NCBI RefSeq assembly: GCF_000018065.1 | Contig: NC_009840.1 | Coordinates: forward strand, 186,001-250,000 | DNA: 64,000 nt | Source: Prochlorococcus marinus str. MIT 9215 | GTDB lineage: Bacteria; Cyanobacteriota; Cyanobacteriia; PCC-6307; Cyanobiaceae | Reading direction: 5' to 3' | Shown here: positions 1 to 9,675 of the stretch, piece by piece | How the letters are laid out: each line of letters begins with the position of its first letter | How positions within the stretch are numbered: position 1 is the first letter of the stretch | Made by a program: the position numbers and the translations under genes | The notes under the pieces: model-generated | The model's database searches: none | The model's input: the letters and a program-made list of their open reading frames with translations, nothing else | What the model was told of the DNA's origin: nothing

Positions 1-801
1 TTTATAGATTTCATCAAATTCTTTCCTTGATTGATCACATAATAATTTCCAAGCTTTAATCGATTTAATATCTCCACTTTGTAACTTAACTACTTCCTCT
101 CTAGATCTTTTTTGGAATTCAGATTCATTATCAAATCTTTTTTTTGATTCTTTATAAAATTCAACTAAATCACTTATCTTGATCTTTCCTATTTCTTCTA
201 GATCATTTGAATATAAATCTTTGAGCTGAGTAATAAGCATGCCAAATTGTGTCCCCCAATCACCAACATGATTGAGTCTTAATACTTCATAACCTCTTAA
301 CTCGAAAATTCTAGATATTGAGTCACCTATTATTGTTGATCTTAAATGCCCTACATGCATTTCTTTAGCGATATTTGGACTAGAAAAATCTACAATAACT
401 TTATTAGACAAACCACTATCTAAATCTTTTTTAATTAGAGGTATGCCAGCCCTATTGCATTGAATATTTGCCTTAATTTCATTTATTAGAACTGCATCTT
501 TTAATTTTATATTTATAAATCCAGGTCCAGCTATTTCTAGACTCTTACATAATTTTGATATGCTTTTATTTTTATTTAAAAGGTTAATAAAATCATTAGA
601 AATATCTCTTGGGTTCTTTTTGTATATTTTAGATAAACTTAAACAAACATTACATTGATAATCACCAAATTCCTCTTTTGATGATTGTGTAATTAAATTT
701 TTTCTAAGAATTTCGAATTCTCCTTTTTTATCATTTTTTTCAAGACTATCTAAAAGAGATTGTTCAAATTGTTTTGTTAATTCTTTAAAAATGATTAGCA
801 T
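1..801 (-). CDS. argS: Arginyl-tRNA synthetase (N-terminal part; cut by window edge)
   Basis: Class I aminoacyl-tRNA synthetase that charges tRNA-Arg in the cytoplasm. Translating the minus strand from the ATG at 801 gives about 267 residues open to the window edge. It begins [14 protein letters not shown], an arginyl-tRNA-synthetase-type N-terminal (Add-1) region, and then reaches the nucleotide-binding HIGH signature as HVGHLRST within a stretch containing [11 protein letters not shown]. The downstream reading [14 protein letters not shown] is also typical of ArgS. The catalytic KMSK region and the anticodon-binding domain lie outside the window. nadC follows downstream, 28 bases before this start, on the same strand in the upstream position. 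Confidence 0.93.
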   Translation of the reverse strand, partial: MLIIFKELTKQFEQSLLDSLEKNDKKGEFEILRKNLITQSSKEEFGDYQCNVCLSLSKIYKKNPRDISNDFINLLNKNKSISKLCKSLEIAGPGFINIKLKDAVLINEIKANIQCNRAGIPLIKKDLDSGLSNKVIVDFSSPNIAKEMHVGHLRSTIIGDSISRIFELRGYEVLRLNHVGDWGTQFGMLITQLKDLYSNDLEEIGKIKISDLVEFYKESKKRFDNESEFQKRSREEVVKLQSGDIKSIKAWKLLCDQSRKEFDEIYK

Positions 802-828
802 TAATTATTCAATTATTTATCTATATGA

Positions 829-1695
829 TTAATTAATATAACGCATACTCAAATCAATCCAATGACTTTTGGTGATTGAAGAACTTGTTGAAATCAAATC
901 AATACCTTTTATTAGATATTTACTAATTTCTTGAGGGTTTATTCCAGAAACTTCTATTATCAAATTTTTATTGACTTCTTTTTTTAAGCTATTAATTGAT
1001 AAATCTCTTAATTCTTGAACACTTTTTTTGATTGTTTCAGGACTAAGTTCATCTAATAAGACACTATCCGCTCCTGCTAATACTGCTTCTTTTGCCTGTT
1101 CGATATTCTCAGCTTCAATTATGATATGAGTTGTAAAAGGCGAATTTAGGCGAATTTTTTGTACTGCATTCTTAAGATTATCTGTCCATGCAATATGATT
1201 TTCTTTGATCATAGCAGCATCGTATAGTCCCATTCTATGATTCATCCCGCCTCCGCATTTGAATGCATATTTTTCAAATATTCTTAAGCCAGGAGTCGTT
1301 TTCCTAGTATCTGCTAATTTTATATTTGTGCCTTCTAATTTATCTGTAAGATTCTTTGTATATGTTGATATTCCACATAAATGCATTGCTATATTTAAGC
1401 TGATCCTTTCACTAGCGAGTAAACTTTTTGAAGGTCCATATATTTCTAAGAGTTTTTGATCTTTAACAAATTTATCTCCATCAGAGATATTAAATTTTGG
1501 ACTGATTTTTAAATCAATTTTTCTAAAAATTTCTTTTATAATTTCAACCCCACAGAATATACCCTCCTCTTTTGCAATCCAATATGCATTACCATTCTCT
1601 TCTGTAATAGAGGGACTTGTAAGATCTCCCCTACCTATATCCTCATCGATCCAATTATCAATGATTTTACTTATTATTGGAGTATTTAAATCCAC
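829..1695 (-). CDS. nadC: Nicotinate-nucleotide pyrophosphorylase (quinolinate phosphoribosyltransferase)
   Basis: Converts quinolinate and PRPP to nicotinate mononucleotide, CO2 and PPi in de novo NAD synthesis. The 288-residue length is normal for the family. The family signature TRKTTPGLR lies at residues 130-138, followed by GGGMNHRMGLYDAAMIKENH at about 148-167, which carries the phosphate-binding His/Arg and the conserved Lys. The C-terminal part has the alpha/beta-barrel elements IIIEAENIEQA and LLDELSP. It lies between mnmE upstream and argS downstream, all on the minus strand, with gaps of 82 and 27 bases, so co-transcription is possible. Confidence 0.95.
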   Translation of the reverse strand: MDLNTPIISKIIDNWIDEDIGRGDLTSPSITEENGNAYWIAKEEGIFCGVEIIKEIFRKIDLKISPKFNISDGDKFVKDQKLLEIYGPSKSLLASERISLNIAMHLCGISTYTKNLTDKLEGTNIKLADTRKTTPGLRIFEKYAFKCGGGMNHRMGLYDAAMIKENHIAWTDNLKNAVQKIRLNSPFTTHIIIEAENIEQAKEAVLAGADSVLLDELSPETIKKSVQELRDLSINSLKKEVNKNLIIEVSGINPQEISKYLIKGIDLISTSSSITKSHWIDLSMRYIN

Positions 1696-1777
1696 TAAAC
1701 TAAAAAATAATTAATTAATAAAAATTAAACTGAAGTTAGAAAATTAACTATATATCACTATGTAATTTAACTCAAAT

Positions 1778-3160
1778 TTATTTACCAATACAAAACTTAG
1801 AAAAAATATTATCTAGAAGTTCCTCTGTTAATTCTTGACCAGTTATTTTAGATAAGTTTTGAATTCCATCTCTGAGTTCAATTGATAACAAATCAAATGG
1901 TAATTTATTTTTAATTATTTCATCAGTATCATTTAAATTAGATAGGCAAGCAGACAAATTTGCAAGATGCCTTTCGTTTAAGAATATATTGATATTTTCT
2001 ACTTGTTTTAATCCGCATTTTTTTATGATTGTGTCTATTAATAATCTTTCACCATCATTATTCTTAATACTCATAAGAATTGTGTTTTTTAACTCATTTG
2101 AATTAATATTTTTGCAATCAATTAAATCTTTTTTATTGCCCAAAATAGTAATTAATTTTTCTTTGGGAATTTCTTGTATTATTTTTTTGTCTTCTTCATT
2201 AAATCCTTCTTCAAGACTATAAATATAAATTATAAAATCTGACTCTTTTATTTTCCTAAAACTTTTTTTAATTCCAATTCTTTCAATTTGTTCACTGGTT
2301 TCTCTTATGCCAGCAGTATCAATTATTTTCATTGGAATATCATTAATAGTTAAATTAATTTCAATAACATCTCTAGTTGTTCCAGGAATATTAGTTACAA
2401 TTGCTTTCTCTTTTTTTGCAAGCAAATTTAATAAAGAGCTTTTACCAACATTTGTTTTACCTATAAGCGCAATGGATATTCCATTGTGAATATATGAATT
2501 TCTTTTTGCATTTTCTATTAGTAATTCTATTTTTTCTTTTACTTTTTTAATGTTTTTTAGATATTTGGTATAATCAAAATCTGTAAAGTCTTCTTCAAAA
2601 TCAACTCTCGCTTCTATTTCGCAAAGTTGATTTATAAGGTCATTTTTAATATCGTTAATTTTTTTCTTTATTTCTCCTTGAATCCCACTAAAAGCTAACT
2701 CTGCTGATCTTGTATTGCTTGCATTAATTAATTGATTAATTGACTCGGCTTGAGTAAGGTCTATTTTCCCATTAAGAAAAGCTCTTTGACTGAATTCTCC
2801 TGGGTTTGCAAGTCTAACTCTAGAATTACTAGATAATAATATCTTTAGAACTTTATTCACTATTATAATTCCTCCATGGCAATGAAGTTCAACAACATCC
2901 TCTCCTGTGAAGCTATTTGGTGATTTCATTACTGAAATTAAAACTTCATCTATAAATTTATTTTGTTTATTTTCCTGAATAAAACCATGAAAAACTCTAT
3001 GTGATTCCCATGCATATTTAGATTTAGTTTGAACAATCTTTTTGCAAGAATTTATTGAGTCTTTCCCTGATACTCTGATTATCGCAACTCCTCCTTTCCC
3101 TATACTTATAGCTGAAGCAATTGCGGCTATCGTATCTTCTGTAGTAACTATCGAATCCAT
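1778..3160 (-). CDS. mnmE: tRNA uridine-5-carboxymethylaminomethyl modification GTPase MnmE (TrmE)
   Basis: K+-activated GTPase that works with MnmG (GidA) to modify the wobble uridine U34 of certain tRNAs. The 460 residues match the family length. The N-terminal formyl-folate-binding domain includes [20 protein letters not shown] at about 120-139. A helical domain follows, with an inserted G domain: Walker [10 protein letters not shown] at 234-242, the switch motif PGTTRD, DTAG, and NKKD as the G4 motif. The protein ends in CIGK, the C-terminal CxGK motif whose cysteine is essential in characterised homologues. The start is the ATG at 3160. The divergent DUF2062 gene begins 63 bases away. 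Confidence 0.96.
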   Translation of the reverse strand: MDSIVTTEDTIAAIASAISIGKGGVAIIRVSGKDSINSCKKIVQTKSKYAWESHRVFHGFIQENKQNKFIDEVLISVMKSPNSFTGEDVVELHCHGGIIIVNKVLKILLSSNSRVRLANPGEFSQRAFLNGKIDLTQAESINQLINASNTRSAELAFSGIQGEIKKKINDIKNDLINQLCEIEARVDFEEDFTDFDYTKYLKNIKKVKEKIELLIENAKRNSYIHNGISIALIGKTNVGKSSLLNLLAKKEKAIVTNIPGTTRDVIEINLTINDIPMKIIDTAGIRETSEQIERIGIKKSFRKIKESDFIIYIYSLEEGFNEEDKKIIQEIPKEKLITILGNKKDLIDCKNINSNELKNTILMSIKNNDGERLLIDTIIKKCGLKQVENINIFLNERHLANLSACLSNLNDTDEIIKNKLPFDLLSIELRDGIQNLSKITGQELTEELLDNIFSKFCIGK

Positions 3161-3222
3161 TTCTCGCTTTGTTATGGATAATTAAGTAAGATTATCAAGA
3201 ATTTTGAAATTTTTCTTTCTGA

Positions 3223-3666
3223 ATGAGATTTAAAAGAGATATTACCTATAAGAAAATTCTATCATTATTTAGGAATCAGAATGGAAGTCCTTTCTTTAAT
3301 GCTAAAGGTTTAGCTATAGGGGTATTTAGTGGCTGCTTTCCTTTCTTTGGGTTTCAGACTTTAATAGGGGTATTTTTTGCAAAAATAGCCAAGGGAAATA
3401 TTATTCTAGCTGCAATTGGTACCTGGATAAGCAATCCTTTTACTTATATTCCACTTTATTATTTTAACTATAAAGTTGGTTCAATTTTTTTAAATAATTC
3501 TTCTAATAAAATTCTTGAAAAAAGTTTAGTTATTGATGACTTATGGAAACAAGGTAGAATTTTTTCCCTAAAATTACTCTTAGGTTCATCTTGTGTAGGT
3601 ATTTTACTAGCTTTGATTTGTGGCAGTATTGTTTTCTTTATCTACAAGATAAAAAATAAAAAATAG
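3223..3666 (+). CDS. DUF2062 membrane protein
   Basis: Small integral membrane protein of 147 residues. It shows the DUF2062 pattern: GVFSGCFPFFGFQTLIGVFF followed by the hallmark GTWISNPFTYIPLY, and then a long C-terminal hydrophobic helix (about residues 116-142) ending in a lysine-rich tail. The biochemical role of DUF2062 is unknown. It is divergent from mnmE and convergent with the RelA/SpoT gene, whose end lies 18 bases downstream, so it is probably transcribed alone. The family call rests on the GTWxxNPxT core. Confidence 0.8.
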   Translation: MRFKRDITYKKILSLFRNQNGSPFFNAKGLAIGVFSGCFPFFGFQTLIGVFFAKIAKGNIILAAIGTWISNPFTYIPLYYFNYKVGSIFLNNSSNKILEKSLVIDDLWKQGRIFSLKLLLGSSCVGILLALICGSIVFFIYKIKNKK

Positions 3667-3684
3667 ATTGATCTGATTTTAAAA

Positions 3685-5994
3685 TTAACTTTGTCCAACT
3701 CTGGCAATATCTAAAACATCTGCCATTGATTTAATTTGTTCAATTGTTTTGTGAAGTTGATTATAACTTTCAAGACCTACACAAAGATTTATAATTGCTG
3801 GTTTACCATAAGCAGTTTTAACATTGGCATCGCTAACGTTTATACCTTTATCAGATAATCGCATAAGAATATCTTTAAGAACTCCAACTCTATCAATTAC
3901 TTCTATTCTTAGCTGAATTGGAAACTTATTATCGCCAGTTTTATTATCTTGATTCCAACTTACAGGTAATCTTCTCTCTATTGGAATTGGTATTACATTT
4001 TCACAATCTTCCCTATGTATAGTTATCCCATGGTTGCCGAGCGACACAGTTCCGATAATATCCTCGCCTGGGAGTGGGGCACAGCATTTACCTATTCTGT
4101 AATCAAGACCTTCTATCCCGGAAATTGGTGATTTAGCTGCTGTATTAGATTGATTAGTGGATAAATTACTATTACTTTTAAGAGATTTTGCTATTTCAGA
4201 GTCAGAATCATTTCTCACATCTTCTGTCTGTAATTTTATTTCTTCTCTTAGTCTGTTTAATACTTGATGCAAAGTTAAACCACCAAAACCAAGAGATGCA
4301 AGAAGGTCTTCGGTAGTTTTTAAATTGCATCGATTTGCAACTTTTTTCATGGCTTCACTAGAAAGTAATGCTTCAAAACCGTTTCTACCTACTTCTTTTT
4401 CAAGTAAATCTCTACCTCTTTTAATCGTTTCATCACGATGGCTTTTCTTATACCATTGGCGAATTCTATTTTTAGCAGTTGGCGTAACTACAAAGTTCAG
4501 CCAATCCAAGCTTGGAGTAGCATTATTACTTGTCAAAATTTCTATGAAGTCACCATTTTGAAGTGCTGTAGATAATGGAGAAAGCTTTTCATTAATTCTT
4601 ATTCCATTACAGTGATTTCCAACTTCAGAATGAATTCTGTAGGCGAAATCTATCGCGGTAGATCCTTTTCTCAAACCAACAACATCTCCTTTTGGAGTGA
4701 TCACAAATACTTCTTCATCAAATAAATCTTCTTTAATTGAAGCTAAATAATCATTATGATCTCTTTCATTACCTTCTTGTTGCCATTCTACTAATTGTCT
4801 TAGCCAATTAAATCTCTCGGCATTACTTTTAGCAGGAGAACCACCCTCTTTGTATTGCCAATGAGCGGCAATACCATATTCAGCAATTTGATGCATCGAA
4901 GTAGTTCTAATTTGAACTTCAATAGGTCGATGTCTTCCAATAACAGAAGTGTGTAAGGACTGGTATCCATTGGGTTTTGGTAATCCTATATAGTCTTTAA
5001 ATCTACCTGGAATTGGTTTGAAAGTATCATGAACGACTGCTAAAGCTCGATAACAACTATCTGAATTGTCCACGATAATTCTTAGGGCAGCAACATCATA
5101 AATCTCGTGAAAATGCTTTTGTTGTCTTTCCATTTTGCTCCAGATACCATAAAGATGTTTTGGCCTTCCTGTTATTTCAAAATTTTTCAAACCTGCTGAA
5201 ATCAAGTTTTCCTTCATAAGATTCAAAGTTAATTTTAATCTTTTTTCTCTATCACTTCTTTTAACAGCGATTTGATCTTTAAGATCTAGATATTCTTTAG
5301 GCTCTAGGAATTTAAAAGCTAAATCTTCTAATTCCCATTTAAATCTGTTTATTCCTAGTCGATTAGCTAATGGTGCATAAATCTCTCTTGTTTCTCTCGC
5401 TATTCTTAGTTTTTTCTCATCATTTAGCCATTCAATTGTTCTCATGTTATGAAGTCGATCTGCAAGTTTTACTAAGACAACTCTGATATCGCTGGCCATA
5501 GCCAAAAACATTTTCCTAAGATTTTCAGCTTGTGCTTCAGTCCTATTGTTAAAGTGAATGCCGCCTAATTTTGTTACTCCCTCTACAAGTATTTTTACTT
5601 CTAATCCAAAATTTGTTTCTATTTCGTATAAATCAATGCCAGTATCTTCAACAACATCATGTAAGAGGCCTGCAGCAATAACAGATGAACTAGCACCTAT
5701 TTCTTTAAGGAGATTTGCAACAGCAACCGGGTGGATAATGTATGGTTCGCCGCTCGCACGGAATTGTCCATCATGAGCTTTATAAGCAAGTTTGAAAGCC
5801 TTTGCTATAAGGTTTTGATTCTCATCATTTTCTGTATTTGATTTTTCAAAATTATGAATATCTTTAAGAAGCCAATCGGGAATGTTTATTTGATAATTCA
5901 AAAATTCACTTTCATATTTTTTATTTTCAGGCAAAATAGTTTTGGAAACTTCAATTTCGTTTTTTTCTTTTGAATTTGCAGCTGCCTCAGACAT
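3685..5994 (-). CDS. spoT: Bifunctional (p)ppGpp synthetase/hydrolase (RelA/SpoT homologue)
   Basis: Makes and degrades the alarmone (p)ppGpp. The 769 residues are the length of long RSH proteins. The hydrolase domain carries HD at 112-113 and ED at 116-117 in LLHDVVEDT. The synthetase domain contains the RFKD motif within GRFKDYIGLPKPNGYQSLHT; RFKD is characteristic of bifunctional enzymes, while E. coli RelA has EFDD there. A TGS domain (VFVITPKGDVVGLRKGSTAI) and a C-terminal ACT domain (about 690-769) follow. The charged N-terminal ~40 residues are poorly conserved in appearance. It is the only RSH gene seen in the window. It is divergent from the ABC gene starting at 6049. Confidence 0.95.
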   Translation of the reverse strand: MSEAAANSKEKNEIEVSKTILPENKKYESEFLNYQINIPDWLLKDIHNFEKSNTENDENQNLIAKAFKLAYKAHDGQFRASGEPYIIHPVAVANLLKEIGASSSVIAAGLLHDVVEDTGIDLYEIETNFGLEVKILVEGVTKLGGIHFNNRTEAQAENLRKMFLAMASDIRVVLVKLADRLHNMRTIEWLNDEKKLRIARETREIYAPLANRLGINRFKWELEDLAFKFLEPKEYLDLKDQIAVKRSDREKRLKLTLNLMKENLISAGLKNFEITGRPKHLYGIWSKMERQQKHFHEIYDVAALRIIVDNSDSCYRALAVVHDTFKPIPGRFKDYIGLPKPNGYQSLHTSVIGRHRPIEVQIRTTSMHQIAEYGIAAHWQYKEGGSPAKSNAERFNWLRQLVEWQQEGNERDHNDYLASIKEDLFDEEVFVITPKGDVVGLRKGSTAIDFAYRIHSEVGNHCNGIRINEKLSPLSTALQNGDFIEILTSNNATPSLDWLNFVVTPTAKNRIRQWYKKSHRDETIKRGRDLLEKEVGRNGFEALLSSEAMKKVANRCNLKTTEDLLASLGFGGLTLHQVLNRLREEIKLQTEDVRNDSDSEIAKSLKSNSNLSTNQSNTAAKSPISGIEGLDYRIGKCCAPLPGEDIIGTVSLGNHGITIHREDCENVIPIPIERRLPVSWNQDNKTGDNKFPIQLRIEVIDRVGVLKDILMRLSDKGINVSDANVKTAYGKPAIINLCVGLESYNQLHKTIEQIKSMADVLDIARVGQS

Positions 5995-6048
5995 TTTATA
6001 TTGCTTTAGATGTATTTTATTTATGTCTAGAAAAATTTGCTATAAATC

Positions 6049-7647
6049 ATGGAAAAAAATAAAGAAAAAATTATTGTAGTTAAAAATCTTACTGTTAAAT
6101 ATGGTCTAAAACAGCAACCTATTATCAAAAATTTTAATTTGGAAATAGATAGTGGAGATCATTTGGCCATAATAGGACCTTCTGGATGTGGTAAGACCAC
6201 TTTTGCAAAAACATTAGTAAATATATTGCCTGAAAAGGCCACTACTAAAGGGTATCTATCGATTTCTAGTGTAGATCCTAGGAAAATTAATAACAAAGAT
6301 GCACAATTATTTAGAAGAAAGAATTTTGGATTTATTTATCAAGACTCTATAAAAAAACTTAATCCTCTAATGAGAGTTGGTGATCATTTATATGAATTAT
6401 TTAAAACACATTATCAAACTAAATCATATATAGCTATTAAAAAATTAGTAAGAGAAGTTTTTCAAAAAGTAGGAATTGAAGAAAGTATACTTGATTCTTT
6501 CCCACATCAATTTAGCGGTGGAATGAGACAGAGAGTTTCTATAGCAATGGCACTTGCTTTGAAACCTAAATTATTAATAGCTGATGAACCTACAACAAGC
6601 TTAGATACCATAACAAGTTTTGAAATTATGCAAGAAATAATTCATCTATGTAATGAATTTGATACTACTTTAATTTTAATTAGTCATGATATTAATCTTG
6701 CAGCAAAGTGGTGTAAAAAAGTTGCAATAATTGAAAAGGGATCGATTGTTGAAAAAGGTAATATATTAGATATTTTTCAATCACCAAAATCAGATATCGG
6801 GAAAAAGTTAGTAAATGCTTCAAAAATAGTATTAGAACCAAATACTAAAAATAATCCTCGAGATCATGTCGTTCTAGAGGTAAATAACCTAAGACATTGG
6901 TATAAGTTAAATTCTTCAATTTTCTTTAATAAATGGAATAAGGCTTTAAATGAAGTTAGTTTCAAGTTATATGAGAATGAGACTCTTGGAATTGTTGGTT
7001 CTTCAGGGAGCGGTAAAAGTACATTATGTAGGGCTTTAATTGGACTCATTAAAGTAAGAGGTGGTGAAATAAAAATTTATGGTAAAAATCATGCATTGAA
7101 AAAAAATAAATCTTTTAAAAAGAACAATAATGTGCAAATAATTTTTCAAGATCCTTTTTCAAGTCTGAATCCGAAAATGACAATTAAAAATATTTTGGAA
7201 GATATATTTTTTATTCAAAAAATTTCAGATAAAAGAAAAATCGAAAAAGAAATAAAATTAATGATAAGAAATTTAAATCTTCCGTTAAATAATGATTTTT
7301 TTAATTCTTATCCTAGCCAATTATCTGGTGGTCAATTGCAAAGAATTTCATTAGCCAGAGCGCTATTGTTGAAACCAAAAATTTTGATTTGTGATGAGAG
7401 CGTTAATATGTTGGATGCTTCGGTAAAAATAGAGATTCTTGAATTACTTAAAGTCTTGCAAGAAAAAATGAATTTAACGATTATCTTTATTACGCACGAT
7501 TTAGGCATTGCTAAAAGATTTTGTGATAGGCTGCTAGTCATGAAACATGGAGAGATAGTTGATGAAGGAGAAAGTTCTACAATATTCACTAAAACTCAAA
7601 ACACGTATACAAAATCGCTTCTCAATTCCTCTTTAAATCTTATTTAA
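6049..7647 (+). CDS. Tandem (duplicated) ABC transporter ATPase, oligopeptide/nickel type
   Basis: Two complete ABC nucleotide-binding domains fused in one 532-residue chain. Domain 1 has Walker A GPSGCGKTT near residue 44, signature FSGGMRQR near 156, and Walker B LLIADEPTTSLD. Domain 2 has Walker A GSSGSGKST near 316, signature LSGGQLQR near 426, and Walker B ILICDESVNMLD. There are no transmembrane segments. The halves resemble DppD and DppF-like ATPases that energise peptide or nickel importers. No permease or binding-protein gene lies nearby, so the substrate is unknown. Note that Walker B of domain 2 reads DESVNMLD where DEPTSALD is usual, although the catalytic Glu is kept. Its 3' end overlaps the convergent rluD by 8 bases. 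Confidence 0.88.
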   Translation: MEKNKEKIIVVKNLTVKYGLKQQPIIKNFNLEIDSGDHLAIIGPSGCGKTTFAKTLVNILPEKATTKGYLSISSVDPRKINNKDAQLFRRKNFGFIYQDSIKKLNPLMRVGDHLYELFKTHYQTKSYIAIKKLVREVFQKVGIEESILDSFPHQFSGGMRQRVSIAMALALKPKLLIADEPTTSLDTITSFEIMQEIIHLCNEFDTTLILISHDINLAAKWCKKVAIIEKGSIVEKGNILDIFQSPKSDIGKKLVNASKIVLEPNTKNNPRDHVVLEVNNLRHWYKLNSSIFFNKWNKALNEVSFKLYENETLGIVGSSGSGKSTLCRALIGLIKVRGGEIKIYGKNHALKKNKSFKKNNNVQIIFQDPFSSLNPKMTIKNILEDIFFIQKISDKRKIEKEIKLMIRNLNLPLNNDFFNSYPSQLSGGQLQRISLARALLLKPKILICDESVNMLDASVKIEILELLKVLQEKMNLTIIFITHDLGIAKRFCDRLLVMKHGEIVDEGESSTIFTKTQNTYTKSLLNSSLNLI

Positions 7648-8599
7648 CTTTAAGAACACTTAGTAATTTTTGAAAATCTAATGGTAATTCTGATTCAAAT
7701 ATCATTTCTTTACCATTAATTGGATGTATAAGTCCAAGCTTAATGGCGTGTAAAGCTTGGCCATCTAATTTACAAGGTAATTTTTTACATCTTCCATACA
7801 ACGGATCACCCACAATTGGATGATTAATGTGAGCGCAATGTACTCTTATTTGATGCGTTCGCCCCGTATCTAGTTTGAAACTCATTAATGAGTAATTGCC
7901 GAATCTTTCTTCTAATTTCCAATAGGTACAGGCATACCTTCCTGAAGTTTCTTCAACTACTTTATATTTCAATCTATTTAATTTATCTCTGCCAATGTTT
8001 CCCACTATTTGGCCTTCTTCAGAATTAGGTGCTCCATGAATTACAGCTATATATTCGCGTGATGCTATTTTTTCTTTAATTTGTTTTTGGAGATTTACTA
8101 ATGCCTCTTGGCTTTTTGCAACTACCATACATCCGGAGGTATCTTTATCTAATCTATGAACAATCCCAGGTCTTAGTTTCCCATTAATTCCAGGTAGATC
8201 TTTACAGTGAAAAAGTAATCCATTCACTAAAGTTCCAGATTTGTGTCCGGGGGCTGGATGAACAATTAGTCCTGATTGTTTATTAATTACTATGATGTGC
8301 TCGTCTTCAAAAAGGATATTCAAATCCATTTTTTCAGGTTTCAAATAAATAAGAGGTTCTGGAGGAGGCATCCATATTTGAATATTGTCGCCATTTTTTA
8401 ATGGGGTTTTTGCTTTTGCGGTCTTGTAGTTTACAAGTACTAAACCTGAATTTATAAAATGTTGAATTCTTGCTCTACTTTGTTCCGGCCTTTTACTTAC
8501 CAACCATCTGTCTAGCCTCATAGGAAGAGGCAGCTCATAAATAATTTCTATAAGCTCACCTTCTCCAATGCCGAAAGAATTTTGATTATTTAATTCCAT
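7640..8599 (-). CDS. rluD: Ribosomal large subunit pseudouridine synthase, RluD family
   Basis: Isomerises uridine to pseudouridine in 23S rRNA. The 319 residues comprise an N-terminal S4 RNA-binding domain (about 28-85, with RLDRWLVSKRPEQSRARIQ) and the RluA/RluD catalytic domain. The signature HRLDKDTSG spans 148-156 and the catalytic aspartate is D151. The motif TGRTHQIRVHCAHINHPIVG follows. The start overlaps the end of rbgA by 10 bases on the same strand, which suggests translational coupling of two ribosome-assembly genes. The exact rRNA position cannot be told from sequence. Confidence 0.9.
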   Translation of the reverse strand: MELNNQNSFGIGEGELIEIIYELPLPMRLDRWLVSKRPEQSRARIQHFINSGLVLVNYKTAKAKTPLKNGDNIQIWMPPPEPLIYLKPEKMDLNILFEDEHIIVINKQSGLIVHPAPGHKSGTLVNGLLFHCKDLPGINGKLRPGIVHRLDKDTSGCMVVAKSQEALVNLQKQIKEKIASREYIAVIHGAPNSEEGQIVGNIGRDKLNRLKYKVVEETSGRYACTYWKLEERFGNYSLMSFKLDTGRTHQIRVHCAHINHPIVGDPLYGRCKKLPCKLDGQALHAIKLGLIHPINGKEMIFESELPLDFQKLLSVLKVK

Positions 8600-9462
8600 A
8601 GTGGGACTTCTAAAGCAATTTTACCCAACATTTGATTTCTATAATCTTCCAATAACTTATGAGACATTCTCCTTTTATCACCTGATGTATGTTTTGCAGC
8701 TGCTTCGTCGATCCAAGCAGATGGATTCTTAAAGCCTTTTGCAATATCAACTCCATATCTATTAGATATTTTTTTAACTGAGATATTCGCATTCTTATCT
8801 TTGTTGAGAGTGGATATAATTTTGATAAATCCAATTGCGACGCTCTCTATTTCATAAGCAGCTTCACCAATATCGTCACACAGTGCAAGATTAAGTGCTG
8901 ATTTTTGATCTTCTAAATTTGGAGGTATAACACCAGGAGCATCAAGCAGATCTATACCAATTTCTAATTTTATCCATCTTAAATTACGAGTCACACCTGC
9001 TTTCCTAGCGCTATCTACAACTCTTTTTTTTGCAATTCTATTAATTAATGCTGACTTTCCTACGTTTGGGAAACCAAGTGTGAGGGCTCTAATTGGCCTA
9101 ATTCGCATTCCTCTAGATAATCGTCTCTCGTCGATTGACGACCTAGAATCTTTGGCTGACTTACAAATTTCTTTAATACCTATTCCTCTTTTAGCATCAC
9201 ACCAAAGAGGATATTGATCTTTAGCATTAAACCATTTATTCCAACTATTGATTGTATTAGGGGAGATCATGTCTAATCTGTTAATAACAAGAATATGTTT
9301 TTTATTATTTATCCATTTATTTAAGTGTGGATGTCCTGTTGACAAAGGAATTCGTGCATCTCTAACTTCTATAACTAAATCTACTTTATTGATAACTTCA
9401 GATAATTTCTTTTCTGCTTTTGCGATATGGCCAGGGTACCATTGAATTTTGGGTATGTCCAC
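8590..9462 (-). CDS. rbgA: Ribosome biogenesis GTPase RbgA (YlqF) family
   Basis: Circularly permuted GTPase that acts late in 50S subunit assembly. The motif order is permuted as expected: the specificity motif NRLD at 61-64 precedes Walker A GFPNVGKSA at 130-138, and DAPGVIPP (G3) follows. The N-terminal opening IQWYPGHIAKA is the usual start of this family. Length is 290 residues. It overlaps rluD, which fits a ribosome-maturation pair. The start is the ATG at 9462, upstream of which lies a 213-base region shared with the divergent pgk. Confidence 0.92.
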   Translation of the reverse strand: MDIPKIQWYPGHIAKAEKKLSEVINKVDLVIEVRDARIPLSTGHPHLNKWINNKKHILVINRLDMISPNTINSWNKWFNAKDQYPLWCDAKRGIGIKEICKSAKDSRSSIDERRLSRGMRIRPIRALTLGFPNVGKSALINRIAKKRVVDSARKAGVTRNLRWIKLEIGIDLLDAPGVIPPNLEDQKSALNLALCDDIGEAAYEIESVAIGFIKIISTLNKDKNANISVKKISNRYGVDIAKGFKNPSAWIDEAAAKHTSGDKRRMSHKLLEDYRNQMLGKIALEVPLWN

Positions 9463-9675
9463 TTCAATAAATCAAATAAAAATTTGTATTCCTTTTAGCT
9501 TTTATAAGTTTCAAAAGTATTTACTTCTAAAGTTTAGTATAAATTTAATAACTAAAGAATTTTTATAATCGTTAATTCTTAAAATTTATTAAGGCATAGG
9601 TAACAGTAACTACTTTTTAACCCAATAAGCCCAAATTAACGTTAGGGTCTTAAGATTAAAAATTAAGCTTGTTTA

